Made by a program: the position numbers and the translations under genes. Source: Desulfobacteraceae bacterium (GTDB lineage Bacteria > Desulfobacterota > Desulfobacteria > Desulfobacterales > Desulfobacteraceae). From it: a DNA stretch of 35,645 nucleotides. The notes under the pieces are model-generated. The model saw nothing but the letters and a program-made list of their open reading frames with translations. It was not told where the DNA came from and made no database searches. This document shows positions 6,966 through 15,824 of the stretch, one piece after another (the first letter of the stretch is position 1; each line of letters opens with the position of its first letter). The stretch lies in NCBI GenBank assembly GCA_024227235.1, contig JAAEKY010000529.1:1-35645 (forward strand), given 5' to 3'.

Positions 6966-9128
6966 ATGAACCGATTCGCATTTGAATTATCCAGCTACAC
7001 CTTAAAAACTTTTTCTGGTTTTTCAAAAGCAAATGTTAATATTTCTGGAAAAGAACATATCCCTGATGGATCAGTCATTTTTACTGCAAATCATTTTACA
7101 AGAATAGAAACTATTTTTCTTCCCTATCACATTCACAGTATCTCAAAAAAAGAAGTCTGGTCTTTAGCTGCAGCAGAATTATTTGACGTGTCTTTTTTAC
7201 AAGGCTTTCTAAAAAATTTAGGCGCGGTATCTACAAAAGATCCCAATCGGGATAAACTTATTTTAAAAACCTTGTTATCCGGAGATATCCAGTGGATCAT
7301 TTTTCCAGAAGGGATGATGGTCAAAAATAAAAAATTGATCAAAAAAGATCAGTTCGCCCTCACCGATGATGGATCTGTTCGCCGGCCCCATACTGGTGCT
7401 GCCATCGTGGCATTGCGGTGTGAATTTTATCGTGAACGCTTAAGAAGAATGAGAGACATGGGTGAGCCTGAGTTTGACAGGCTTGTTAAAGAATTTGAGA
7501 TAGAAAATATTGACCAGGTTCTTGCCCAGGAAACATCTATCGTTCCCGTTAACATTACCTATTATCCTGCAAGTCCAAAAGAAAACATCTTAAGCAAAAT
7601 CGGTCAAATTTTAATGAAAGACCCCTCTCAAAGAGTAATGGATGAGTTAATGACAGAAGGCAGCATGCTGTTTTCTGATGTAGATATTACCATTCGTTTT
7701 GGCGAACCGATAGATATAAAAAAATATCTTAAAGATCCTTATATCGAAAGCATGCTGACGGTTAAGCGTAAAATTAAGTTTGATGATGACTTAAGTTCAA
7801 AACAGATTGTTGGAGAGTTTTCCATTGATATTATGCAAAACTACATGTCCGCTGTTTATGCCATGACAAGCTTTAACTATGACCATGTCTTCGCATGTAT
7901 TTTAAAGCATTTTCCCTATCGAAGAGATGGAATTAATATCTATGAATTTAAATGCAAGGTCTATTATGCTATTGCCTGGCTGGTTTACAGTAGGACTTAT
8001 TTTGTATCTAATAATTTTCATGAAAATCAAATTCATCTTTTAACAGATGACAGGTTTAAACGATTTGAAGATTTTTTAACCATGGCAGTCAATACCAAGG
8101 TTATTGAAATTCATGATGGAAAAATATTTAAAGATCAGACCCGATTTATGATTAAATCAGATTTTCATACCATCAGAATTGAAAATCCAATTCTCGTCAT
8201 GGCAAATGAAGTCGAGCCGGTAAAAGAGGTTGAAGATTATTTAAAAAAGATCGCTCAAAAGCCTTATGGAGAAATTATTCGTAAGGTTAAAAACAGGATC
8301 AATGAAAAAATCGAAGTGGATTTTGCACAGGATTATAATACATATTACCTTGAAGATGAATCCAAGAAAAAAAGGGTAGGGCGACCCATATTTTTAAAAC
8401 ATGATAATGAAATTGCAGGTGTTCTTTTAATTCATGGGTATATGGCAGCACCAAGAGAAATGAAGGCGTTTGCCCAGTATTTGCATGAAAAATCATTTAC
8501 AGTATATGTACCAAGACTTAAAGGTCATGGAACCGCACCTGAAGATCTTGCCAAGACCAAATATGATCAATGGATTGAATCTGTTGAAGAAGCCTTTATT
8601 GTTTTACGACATTCCTGCAAAAAAGTAATTGTTGGCGGTTTTTCAACCGGTGCCGGATTAGCGCTTGAATTATCTACAAGAATGGATGATATCCAAGCTG
8701 TCTTTGCTGTGGCTCCTCCCATGAGATTGCAGGATTTAGGTTCCTATTTTGTTCCAGCCATAAATACCTGGAATTCCATGATCAAAATGATTCATCTGGA
8801 TACTATTGCCAAAGAATTTATAAAAAACAGTCCTGAGAATCCTCATATCAATTATATCAGGAACCCCATAGCTGGCATTCATCAGCTCGAAAACCTCATG
8901 CAATTCCTTGAGCCAAAACTCAAAACTATTAAAAAACCTACCGTGGTCGTCCAGTCAAGAAAAGACCCCGTAGTGAATCCCAAAGGAACCTTTAAACTAT
9001 TTAACCGCTTAGGCTCGAAATTTAAAGAATACTATATTTTTGATTATGACCGCCATGGAATCCTGATAGGAGAAGATGTAAAAAGGATTTATGAGTCTAT
9101 TGAAAATTTTATTAAAAAATGGATTTGA
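6966..9128 (+). CDS. PlsC-like acyltransferase fused to alpha/beta hydrolase
   Basis: 720 residues; ATG preceded by AAGGA. Residues about 20-270 form a glycerolipid acyltransferase domain: block I is NHFTRIE (N42-E48, HX4E in place of the usual HX4D) and the later glycine block is FPEGMM (113-118). Residues about 280-460 are an unassigned linker that may belong to the acyltransferase. Residues about 470-720 form an alpha/beta hydrolase of the monoacylglycerol-lipase/carboxylesterase type: oxyanion segment LLIHGYMAAPREM, nucleophile elbow GFSTG with S560, and probable D667 (SRKDPVV) and H697 (YDRHG) completing the triad. No signal peptide is seen, so it probably acts at the cytoplasmic face of the membrane. 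One chain could both attach and remove acyl groups, for lipid remodelling or storage-lipid turnover; the substrate cannot be told from sequence. It appears monocistronic. Confidence 0.85.
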   Translation: MNRFAFELSSYTLKTFSGFSKANVNISGKEHIPDGSVIFTANHFTRIETIFLPYHIHSISKKEVWSLAAAELFDVSFLQGFLKNLGAVSTKDPNRDKLILKTLLSGDIQWIIFPEGMMVKNKKLIKKDQFALTDDGSVRRPHTGAAIVALRCEFYRERLRRMRDMGEPEFDRLVKEFEIENIDQVLAQETSIVPVNITYYPASPKENILSKIGQILMKDPSQRVMDELMTEGSMLFSDVDITIRFGEPIDIKKYLKDPYIESMLTVKRKIKFDDDLSSKQIVGEFSIDIMQNYMSAVYAMTSFNYDHVFACILKHFPYRRDGINIYEFKCKVYYAIAWLVYSRTYFVSNNFHENQIHLLTDDRFKRFEDFLTMAVNTKVIEIHDGKIFKDQTRFMIKSDFHTIRIENPILVMANEVEPVKEVEDYLKKIAQKPYGEIIRKVKNRINEKIEVDFAQDYNTYYLEDESKKKRVGRPIFLKHDNEIAGVLLIHGYMAAPREMKAFAQYLHEKSFTVYVPRLKGHGTAPEDLAKTKYDQWIESVEEAFIVLRHSCKKVIVGGFSTGAGLALELSTRMDDIQAVFAVAPPMRLQDLGSYFVPAINTWNSMIKMIHLDTIAKEFIKNSPENPHINYIRNPIAGIHQLENLMQFLEPKLKTIKKPTVVVQSRKDPVVNPKGTFKLFNRLGSKFKEYYIFDYDRHGILIGEDVKRIYESIENFIKKWI

Positions 9129-9447
9129 TTCATTCATCAGATTATATTCTTATGTGATTTTTTAACCTCTTTTATCGTACCAGAAAGAATAAATTCTTGA
9201 TCAGTTTTAAATAAATTTATCCGATTTTGTCACAAATATATCAGTTTTCATAACCTAAAGGTCACACGTAAATATGATCCATTATCCTAAAATGTTTAAA
9301 TGAGTGTGGCCCAGGTAGTGTACGTGGTAAAGATTTTCGCGGATTTAATTTTTTCGAGCGGCAGGACGCCGGAGCAGAAGGAACACCCCTCTGAAAAAAT
9401 CATGGATAATTTTTGAGGTTGAAAGATGCGCATGCATACATGATGGA

Positions 9448-9519
9448 ATCATAGCGCACAATAGCATCCACTAAGGCGTTGAGCAGCTGAATATATTGTT
9501 CTTGGGTTTTACGTAACTC
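9448..9519 (-). pseudogene. Fragment of PAS-domain sensor kinase
   Basis: The minus strand reads 24 codons, glutamate then LRKTQEQYIQLLNAL-VDAIVRYD, and then diverges to a stop at 9400-9402. The last 23 residues match the linker and start of the second PAS domain of the hybrid kinase at 32662-34623 (LQKTKKEYTQLFNAS-VDAIVRYD) at 16 of 23 positions, and the DNA is visibly similar across VDAIVRYD. The rest of the PAS domain, the kinase core and any start codon are absent. It is best read as the decayed remainder of a related kinase gene. Confidence 0.6.
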
Positions 9520-9601
9520 AATTTCTATCAAATAGAATAAAATTTGAAATATTTATGGGTTTTAATTTTTCTTAGAGTTCAATATGTTGCATTAAAAAAT
9601 A

Positions 9602-9640
9602 AAAAAGCCGTAAGTCATTGGAGTTGACTTTACGGCTTTT
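9602..9640 (-). terminator. Rho-independent terminator after the P-loop ATPase gene
   Basis: AAAAGCCGTAA-GTC and GACTTTACGGCTTTT pair with a single bulged base around a short loop (GC core GCCGTAA/TTACGGC). On the minus strand the stem is followed by a T-rich run (CGGCTTTTTTATTTTTT), as expected for termination 22 bases beyond the ATPase stop codon. The plus-strand side also has a short T run, so it may act in both directions. Confidence 0.8.
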
Positions 9641-9661
9641 AACATTAAATAAATAAAATAT

Positions 9662-10360
9662 TTATGTGTATTCAACAATCATCATAGTGGCGGGGTCCAG
9701 TTTATGTTTTTGATCGGTTCTGTCCCCATCTTTTAAAATAATCGCTTCTATTTTATCCTCAATGGGATTAAGAAAAACCGCTTTATCAAATCTGTCTTTG
9801 TAAGTTTCAAGTTGAATGGGAAATCCGTCAGCGCATAGCTCTTCTTCCCTGTGGATTTTCATTGAGAACCAGGTAAAAATCGAGAATTCTCGATTTAAAT
9901 CTTCCAGAGCATCAAGTTTATCTGAAATATCTTTATCAAAGTTAAGGCCATCAATGATCAGAATAGAAGGCAATGCAAGATCAGCCTTTATAAAACTTTT
10001 AAGATAGTCACCAATCTTTTGTGTATCAAATGTGGATTCATTATAGCTGATGCCGACTTTATTAGGGTTAATGTCTTCCCAGACTCGAACAGCTTTCTGG
10101 GGGTCAACATACCCTATACAGTCAACAAGGTTGGTATAGCCTTCATTATATCGAATATTAATCTTTTCCATGGAGTCATCAAGACTGATATGGAGTATTT
10201 TTTCATTACCAAGTAATTGTGTTAAAGCGATCTGAACAAGAAAACTGGTTTTACCCACTCCAGCCCTTGAAAGGACTGCACCGAATTTGCCGTCTTTAAC
10301 ATTATCAATCCCTATGGTTTTCGAAACCGGACTTTTGAGAATAAGATCTTTTTTTAACAT
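9662..10360 (-). CDS. RecA/KaiC-like P-loop ATPase, unknown role
   Basis: 232 residues with the RecA-superfamily layout. Walker A is SRAGVGKTS (about residues 31-39), a KaiC/RadA-like switch region ISLDDSMEKIN follows near residue 60, and Walker B is SILIIDGLNF near residue 133, where the usual catalytic-glutamate region reads DGLNFDKD. The protein is soluble and has no KaiC second domain or obvious DNA-binding domain. It starts 30 bases after the end of fusA on the same strand and is followed by a strong terminator, so fusA and this gene are probably one transcript. KaiC-like single-domain ATPases serve regulatory roles in many bacteria, but I cannot name a function. A link to translation or ribosome state is inference from position only. 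Confidence 0.75.
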   Translation of the reverse strand: MLKKDLILKSPVSKTIGIDNVKDGKFGAVLSRAGVGKTSFLVQIALTQLLGNEKILHISLDDSMEKINIRYNEGYTNLVDCIGYVDPQKAVRVWEDINPNKVGISYNESTFDTQKIGDYLKSFIKADLALPSILIIDGLNFDKDISDKLDALEDLNREFSIFTWFSMKIHREEELCADGFPIQLETYKDRFDKAVFLNPIEDKIEAIILKDGDRTDQKHKLDPATMMIVEYT

Positions 10361-10390
10361 GTTCCCTCTCTATATTATATAAACGTCTTC

Positions 10391-12478
10391 TTATTTCTTT
10401 TTTGTTTTTTCTTCTAATTTTTTTCTTGCAATCTCTTCAGCAACTGACTGTGGAACCTTTTTATAGGTTAAAAATTCCATTGTAAACTGTGCCTTTCCCT
10501 GTGTACCAGATCTTAGCACTGTAGAAAAACCAAACATATCCGACAATGGTACCGCAGATTCAATGACTGACATTACACCTTCTTCCTGGGAACCTTGGAT
10601 AATACCTCTTCTCTGGTTGATTAACCCCATACAGGCCCCTTGGAATTCATTGGGTGTCTCAATAACCACTTTCATGATCGGTTCTTTAATAACCGGTTTA
10701 GCTTTTCCATATGCCTCAAGAAAGCCTCCTCTTGCTGCAGATTGAAATGCCATTTCAGAAGAGTCGACTGCATGGTAAGCACCATCATTAATCGTCACTT
10801 TAATGCCGGTAACTGGGAACTCAAGCTTAGGACCTTTATCCATGCATGCTTGAAATCCTTTTTCACATGCAGGAATGTATTGTGTAGGAATTCTACCGCC
10901 AGTGATTTTATTTACAAATTCAAATTCTTCTTCGCATGGCTCCATAAATCCGGATACACGGCCAAATTGTCCCGCACCACCGGTTTGTTTTTTATGGGTA
11001 TAGTTGAACAGAGCCTTCTTTGTAATGGTTTCTCTGTATGCAACTCTTGGCTGTCCTGTTTCAACTTCAGCATCATACTCTCTTTTCATTCTTTCAACAT
11101 ACACCTCAAGATGAAGCTCTCCCATCCCCTGAATAATGGTATCACCCGTTTCATGATCCATATATGTTTTAAAGGTTGGATCTTCTTTGGTAAAACGATT
11201 TAAGGCTTTTGACATGTTAATCTGGGCTTTATTGTCTTTGGGAACAATTGAAAGTGAGATAACCGGCTCCATAACATGCATGGCAAGCATGGAATAATTT
11301 ATTTTTGGAGAAACAAAGGTATCGCCTGATGCACAATCAATTCCAAACATTGCCCCAATGTGACCGGAAGGTATGGCTTCAACATCCTCCATCTGCGAGG
11401 AGTGCATTCGGATCAAACGGCCAGCCTTGATTTTTTTCCCATCTCTTGAATTGATCAGGGTATCCCCTTTATTAATGCAACCCTGGTAAACTCTGATATA
11501 TGTCAATTGACCATATTGACCATCCTCAAGTTTAAATGCCAGTGCAACCGTTGGTTTATCAAAATCACTACTTTCGAGAATCACAGTTTCTTCGTTATTA
11601 TCTAAATCAATGGCTTCGTTTTCAATTTCAAGAGGGGAGGGCAGATAATCTATTACAGCATTTAAAAGAGGCTGAACAGCCTTATTCTTGTATGCAGATC
11701 CAAGAAAAACCGGCGTCATCTCTCTGGCAATCGTTCCTGTTCGAACCGCCTGCATAATCAATTCTTCAGTGATATCGTTTTCTTCAAGAATGGCATCGGT
11801 CAGTTCTTCGGAAAAAAGTGAGGCTGCATCAATCATTTCTTCTCGTGCAATTTGGGCTTCTTCCATCCTGTCTTCCGGGATTTCTTTTACAACAACCTCC
11901 TCACCATTTTCTCCTTCGAAATAATAGGCTTTCATGGCAACAAGATCAATAACACCTTCATGCTTATCTTCAAGACCGATAGGAAGCTGCATCATAACAG
12001 AATTATGCCCTAACTTGTCTTTTAACTGGCGACTTACTTTTATAGGATTCGCTCCTGATCTATCACATTTATTGACAAAAGCAATGCAAGGGACTTGGTA
12101 CCGTTTCATCTGCTGATCGACAGTAATAGATTGTGATTGAACACCAGATACTGAACAAAGAATTAACACAACTCCATCCAGAACTCTTAAAGATCTTTCA
12201 ACTTCAACTGTAAAGTCAACATGGCCTGGTGTGTCAATAATATTGATATTGTGTTTATCCCACTCGCAATATGTGGCAGCTGACGCAATGGTAATGCCTC
12301 TTTCTTTCTCAAGCTCCATAGAATCCATAACAGCACCTGTGCCATCTTTACCTCTGACTTCATTGATTTTATGAATTTTGTCAGTGTAAAAAAGGATTCG
12401 TTCTGTTAATGTGGTTTTACCGGAATCAATATGAGCGCTGATACCGATATTCCTCACTCTTTTTAGATCTCTGATCAT
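10391..12478 (-). CDS. fusA: Elongation factor G, spd/mitochondrial-like type
   Basis: 695 residues, full length. G1 is AHIDSGKTT (15-23), G3 is DTPGH, G4 is NKCD; domains II-V follow with the normal order. EF-G drives ribosomal translocation with GTP. The sequence [19 protein letters not shown] in switch I and the Ser in AHIDSGKT match mitochondrial EF-G1 and the spdEFG1 group of spirochaetes, planctomycetes and deltaproteobacteria. Ordinary bacterial EF-G has AHIDAGKTT and MDWMEQE instead. In that group spdEFG1 is thought to do translocation and a separate spdEFG2 recycling. The gene is not in a str operon (no rpsL, rpsG or tuf beside it). The P-loop ATPase gene follows after 30 bases. Identification is firm; subtype assignment rests on motif memory. 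Confidence 0.95.
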   Translation of the reverse strand: MIRDLKRVRNIGISAHIDSGKTTLTERILFYTDKIHKINEVRGKDGTGAVMDSMELEKERGITIASAATYCEWDKHNINIIDTPGHVDFTVEVERSLRVLDGVVLILCSVSGVQSQSITVDQQMKRYQVPCIAFVNKCDRSGANPIKVSRQLKDKLGHNSVMMQLPIGLEDKHEGVIDLVAMKAYYFEGENGEEVVVKEIPEDRMEEAQIAREEMIDAASLFSEELTDAILEENDITEELIMQAVRTGTIAREMTPVFLGSAYKNKAVQPLLNAVIDYLPSPLEIENEAIDLDNNEETVILESSDFDKPTVALAFKLEDGQYGQLTYIRVYQGCINKGDTLINSRDGKKIKAGRLIRMHSSQMEDVEAIPSGHIGAMFGIDCASGDTFVSPKINYSMLAMHVMEPVISLSIVPKDNKAQINMSKALNRFTKEDPTFKTYMDHETGDTIIQGMGELHLEVYVERMKREYDAEVETGQPRVAYRETITKKALFNYTHKKQTGGAGQFGRVSGFMEPCEEEFEFVNKITGGRIPTQYIPACEKGFQACMDKGPKLEFPVTGIKVTINDGAYHAVDSSEMAFQSAARGGFLEAYGKAKPVIKEPIMKVVIETPNEFQGACMGLINQRRGIIQGSQEEGVMSVIESAVPLSDMFGFSTVLRSGTQGKAQFTMEFLTYKKVPQSVAEEIARKKLEEKTKKK

Positions 12479-12637
12479 TTTTTAAATCATCCTTAATGAG
12501 TATATATTTTGCCTTTGAAAAAATTTTTTTTAAACGCAGTTATTGCCAAAGGCATTGCCGTATATTAAATATTGCTAAATTATTGCGATTTTGTTAGTGT
12601 GAACTCGAAGTTAAACTTAGCTTATAAAGGCGAATAT

Positions 12638-12664
12638 GTTATAGATAAATACTTAGATTGTCAA
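12638..12664 (-). promoter_or_regulatory. Possible promoter for fusA
   Basis: On the minus strand TTGACA (12664-12659) and TATAAC (12643-12638) are separated by 15 bases, slightly short of the usual 16-18. This would give a long leader of about 150 bases before the fusA ATG at 12478. The hexamers are good, the spacing is marginal. Confidence 0.35.
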
Positions 12665-12680
12665 GTAAAAAGTATAAACA

Positions 12681-13349
12681 ATGAATATCTTTTCTAAAAA
12701 CACTATCACTCAATTTAAAGCGCATATTAATAAGGGTTCAAAACTGTTAAATATCAAAGTTTCTAATCTTCAGGCTGATCTAATGGCTATCCATGCAAGA
12801 GAACTTCTGACATGGAATAAAAAAATAAACCTGACGGCAATCAAAGAACCCTTACAGGTCGCCGAAAAACATTTTATCGATTCGATTATACCCACTTTGT
12901 TTTTTAATACTGAGGAAACTTTTATTGATTTAGGGGCAGGAGGGGGATTTCCAGGGATTCCAATTAAGATCATGAATCCTTCATTAAAAGTTGTTCTAGT
13001 AGACTCTTCCCGGAAAAAAGTAAATTTTTTAAAGCATGTTATTCGGATGCTAAATCTGGAAAATATTGATGCGGTCCATTCACGGGTCGAACACCTTCAT
13101 GATAATGACGACTACAAAAAAAAGTTCGATGCTGTCATCTCTCGTGCATTCACCCAGCTCCCTGATTTTGCATCACTTGCCAATCCATTTTTAAATAAAA
13201 AGGGAATCATTTATGCTATGAAAGGAAAGCAAGGCAAGGATGAAATAACTTCAGAGGTTATTGAGAAATATGATATACAATTCAACTATTACCAATTACC
13301 TTTTGAAAAATCTGATCGGCAGATGATTCAATTGTCTGTAAAACTATAA
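12681..13349 (+). CDS. rsmG: 16S rRNA m7G527 methyltransferase
   Basis: 222 residues. RsmG (GidB) methylates N7 of G527 in 16S rRNA using S-adenosylmethionine. The SAM-binding motif I is IDLGAGGGFPGIPIKI (about residues 76-91). It is preceded by the family segment TWNKKINLTAI, and HFIDSI, typical of RsmG, lies between the two. The catalytic-domain motif FDAVISRAFTQL is near residue 150. It lacks a clear Shine-Dalgarno. It is divergent from fusA, 202 bases away, and stands alone, not in the common gidAB arrangement with mnmG. Loss of RsmG is known to give low-level streptomycin resistance in other bacteria. Confidence 0.94.
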   Translation: MNIFSKNTITQFKAHINKGSKLLNIKVSNLQADLMAIHARELLTWNKKINLTAIKEPLQVAEKHFIDSIIPTLFFNTEETFIDLGAGGGFPGIPIKIMNPSLKVVLVDSSRKKVNFLKHVIRMLNLENIDAVHSRVEHLHDNDDYKKKFDAVISRAFTQLPDFASLANPFLNKKGIIYAMKGKQGKDEITSEVIEKYDIQFNYYQLPFEKSDRQMIQLSVKL

Positions 13350-13601
13350 AATTTTTAAGGTTGTTCTAAAAAAAGAAAAATAATACTTGAAAATATTATA
13401 AAAGTTACATATTATTCCTCCCTTGTCCAAAAATAGTATCTATTCCTGACTAAAATATGTCTATCGGAAAAATGTTTGCGTTAAGCATACCTTGAAATAT
13501 TATTTTTAAAAAATTAGGACCTAATAAGTGTTAATAAAAAAGCAACAGCCTTGATATTAAAATATAAATGGTATCAAGAAAAAAAAGGAGTTCAAAAATC
13601 A

Positions 13602-14147
13602 ATGAGTTCAAAAGAATACAGCCTGTACAGTGGTGGACTTAAAGGCACAGAAGAGATGTTTGGCAAATGTGCAGAAAAGCATGGAATTAATGAAATTAAT
13701 TTTTCATTTGAAGGACACAAATGCTCGCGGAATAAAAACATCACTATTTTGAGTGATAATGAATTGAAAAAAGGAAATATCAGCATGGAAATTGTCTCTG
13801 CCAGAATGGGTAGAAGATATTCACAGGCAGATAAAATAAGAAAAGTTTTTCAGCTAATATTTCATATGGTTAATAAAGGGTTTCAGGTAATTGCCATTGG
13901 ATGGATTCAGTCAGATAAAACCGTTAAAGGCGGAACTGGATGGGGCGTCGAGCTTGCCAAGTTTTTTAACCGTCCTGTGAGCGTTTTTGATCAGGAAACA
14001 AACAAATGGTATGTATGGAAGGATTCTGAATGGATAGAAGAAGAACCGGTAATTTCATATAATACTTTTTGTGGGACAGGAACCAGAAACCTTTCAAAAG
14101 AAGGTACAAGAGCAATTGAAGACCTTTTCACCCGCTCTTTTAAATAA
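13602..14147 (+). CDS. SLOG/Rossmann-like nucleotide-binding protein
   Basis: 181 residues from the ATG at 13602, chosen because AAGGAG lies upstream; the frame extends to a TTG at 13551 but without a ribosome site. The pattern is that of the SLOG superfamily (LOG, DprA, YpsA and relatives): an N-terminal LYSGGLKGTEEMF, a central strand with VIAIGWI, a glycine motif KGGTGWGVELAKFF, then the hallmark PVSVFDQETNKWYVW, and a C-terminal FCGTGTRNLSKEG. SLOG domains bind nucleotides or NAD-like ligands, and members include cytokinin-activating enzymes and defence sensors. No effector domain or partner gene is adjacent, so a housekeeping or carrier-like role is as likely as immunity. Two cysteines (C22, C39) are not in a metal pattern. 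It ends at a terminator and appears monocistronic. The superfamily assignment is by motif shape and moderately sure. Confidence 0.65.
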   Translation: MSSKEYSLYSGGLKGTEEMFGKCAEKHGINEINFSFEGHKCSRNKNITILSDNELKKGNISMEIVSARMGRRYSQADKIRKVFQLIFHMVNKGFQVIAIGWIQSDKTVKGGTGWGVELAKFFNRPVSVFDQETNKWYVWKDSEWIEEEPVISYNTFCGTGTRNLSKEGTRAIEDLFTRSFK

Positions 14148-14149
14148 TG

Positions 14150-14197
14150 AATAAGATCCACAGCCTTGAGCCATCCAGCTTATTCTGTGGATTTTTT
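14150..14197 (+). terminator. Rho-independent terminator with pseudoknot-capable symmetry
   Basis: ATCCACAG (14156-14163) pairs with CTGTGGAT (14185-14192), followed by a run of six Ts (14192-14197), directly after the SLOG gene. AATAAG (14150-14155) also complements CTTATT (14179-14184), in an interleaved order that would form an H-type pseudoknot with the main stem. Confidence 0.75.
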
Positions 14198-14222
14198 GTA
14201 ATAATTAGGAAGAAATGCAACA

Positions 14223-15824
14223 ATGATTAGTACAACCGATATCACCCTGGCGTACGGCAAAAAAGTCCTGTTCCAAGACGTTAATATAAAATTTACACAA
14301 GGCAATTGTTATGGCCTTATTGGTGCAAATGGTGCAGGTAAATCTACTTTTTTGAACATCCTTGCCGGGGATATCGAACCAGACTCAGGAAATATTATTT
14401 TAGGGCCGAATGAGAGAATCGCCGTATTAAGACAGGACCACTTTGCTTTTGATGAACAGACCGTGTTGAACACTGTCATCATGGGACATCAAAAACTTTA
14501 TAGTACGATGAAACTTCGTGATGAACTTTATGCAAAAACTGATTTCAGCGAATCGGATGGAATCCGGTCAGGCGAGCTTGAAATTGAGTTTGCAGAAATG
14601 AATGGTTATGAAGCAGAATCAGAAGCAGCTGTTTTACTAAACAACTTAGATATCGCAGAAGAAACCCATCTAAAAAAGATGAAGGAACTTGAAGGGGGTG
14701 AAAAGGTACGGGTCCTACTTGCTCAAGCACTATTCGGAAATCCAGATGTCCTTCTCCTGGATGAACCCACCAATAATCTGAACATTAAATCCATTGAATG
14801 GCTTGAAAATTTTATTTTACGATTCAAAAATACGGTCCTTGTCGTCTCTCATGATCGTCATTTTATGAATCAAGTGTGTACCCATATTGCAGATATTGAT
14901 TTTGGCAAAATTTCTGTATATACAGGAAACTATGACTTTTGGTATCAAGCCAGTCAGCTGAACCTGAAACAAAAACAGGCAGAAAACAAAAAAGCCACTG
15001 ACAAAGCCAATGAACTCAAGATATTTATCCAGCGCTTTAGTTCCAATGCCTCCAAATCCAAACAAGCGACATCTCGAAAAAAACTGCTGGAAAAGCTTAC
15101 TATTGAGGATATGCCGCACTCTTCAAGGAGATATCCCTTTATCAGTTTTAAACCGGAAAGGTCTTGTGGCAATGTTATTCTGGAAGTGGACAAACTTACT
15201 AAAACCATTGACGGTGATACCGTGTTAAAGAATGTTAGCTTTATCGTTAACAGTGGCGATAAGATAGCCTTTACAAGTAAAAACAGCTTGGCTAAGACAA
15301 CACTCTTTCAAATCCTTGCAGGAAAGATAAAACCAGACAGTGGTACATTCCGCTGGGGTGTTACCATTGAACATTCCTATTTTCCCAAAGAGCACTCAGC
15401 CTATTTTAAGGGTGAGGGGAGTTTGATAGATTGGCTTTTACAATTTTCACCTCCAAAAGAGGGAGAAAATTTTGCCAGAACTTTTTTGGGACGGATGCTC
15501 TTTTCCGGTGAAGAAGCCACAAAAAAGATTAGCATGCTTTCTGGTGGAGAAAAGGTTCGTTGTATGCTCTCAAAAATGATGCTTTCCGGATCAAATGTCC
15601 TTTTGTTGGATGAACCGACCAATCACCTTGATCTTGAATCTATTACAGCCTTAAATAACAGCCTGAGTAAATTTCAAGAAGTGATTCTTTTCACCTCCCA
15701 TGACCACGAATTTTCAAACACTTTAGCCAACAGAGTTATCGAAATCACCCCTGATGGAGTTATTGATCAACTCATGACATTTGAAGAGTACATTCATATG
15801 ACAAAAGAGGCACAAAACAATTAA
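14223..15824 (+). CDS. ABC-F family ATPase, YbiT/YkpA type
   Basis: 533 residues, two ABC ATPase domains and no membrane segment. Domain 1 has Walker A GANGAGKST (about 33-41), signature LEGGEKVRV and Walker B LLLDEPTNNL. The linker (about 240-290) is helical and charged, the P-site tRNA interaction motif of ABC-F proteins. Domain 2 has signature LSGGEKVRC and Walker B LLLDEPTNHLD, but its Walker A reads SKNSLAKTT and lacks the usual glycines. This degenerate second loop is, as I recall, a feature of YkpA-like members rather than damage. ABC-F proteins act on the ribosomal E site in translation control or antibiotic protection. The start has AGGAAGAA upstream. Its stop overlaps the stop of the next, convergent gene by 4 bases. 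Confidence 0.9.
   Translation: MISTTDITLAYGKKVLFQDVNIKFTQGNCYGLIGANGAGKSTFLNILAGDIEPDSGNIILGPNERIAVLRQDHFAFDEQTVLNTVIMGHQKLYSTMKLRDELYAKTDFSESDGIRSGELEIEFAEMNGYEAESEAAVLLNNLDIAEETHLKKMKELEGGEKVRVLLAQALFGNPDVLLLDEPTNNLNIKSIEWLENFILRFKNTVLVVSHDRHFMNQVCTHIADIDFGKISVYTGNYDFWYQASQLNLKQKQAENKKATDKANELKIFIQRFSSNASKSKQATSRKKLLEKLTIEDMPHSSRRYPFISFKPERSCGNVILEVDKLTKTIDGDTVLKNVSFIVNSGDKIAFTSKNSLAKTTLFQILAGKIKPDSGTFRWGVTIEHSYFPKEHSAYFKGEGSLIDWLLQFSPPKEGENFARTFLGRMLFSGEEATKKISMLSGGEKVRCMLSKMMLSGSNVLLLDEPTNHLDLESITALNNSLSKFQEVILFTSHDHEFSNTLANRVIEITPDGVIDQLMTFEEYIHMTKEAQNN

Larger units (their letters stand above)
9129..9661. other. 533-base gene-free stretch with coding remnants
   Basis: No intact gene is seen. 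The first 170 bases are AT-rich. Positions 9300-9416 hold a 38-codon plus-strand frame starting ATG AGT GTG, with higher GC than its surroundings; I do not recognise the product. Positions 9448-9519 on the minus strand encode a PAS-domain fragment (separate entry). Positions 9602-9640 hold a terminator. The GC-richer centre in an AT-rich frame suggests a decayed insertion. Confidence 0.6.

Noticed and set aside
10640-11203. 187-codon plus-strand open frame
   Set aside because: Antisense to fusA; composition is that of a reversed EF-G and no family is recognised.
15240-15310. Damage or frameshift in the ABC-F second Walker A
   Set aside because: The frame is continuous, flanking motifs are intact, and degenerate second loops occur in YkpA-like relatives.
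15821-15824. Overlapping stop codons of convergent genes as a regulatory signal
   Set aside because: A shared TTAA gives both stops by palindromy; it is a compact arrangement without evidence of control.
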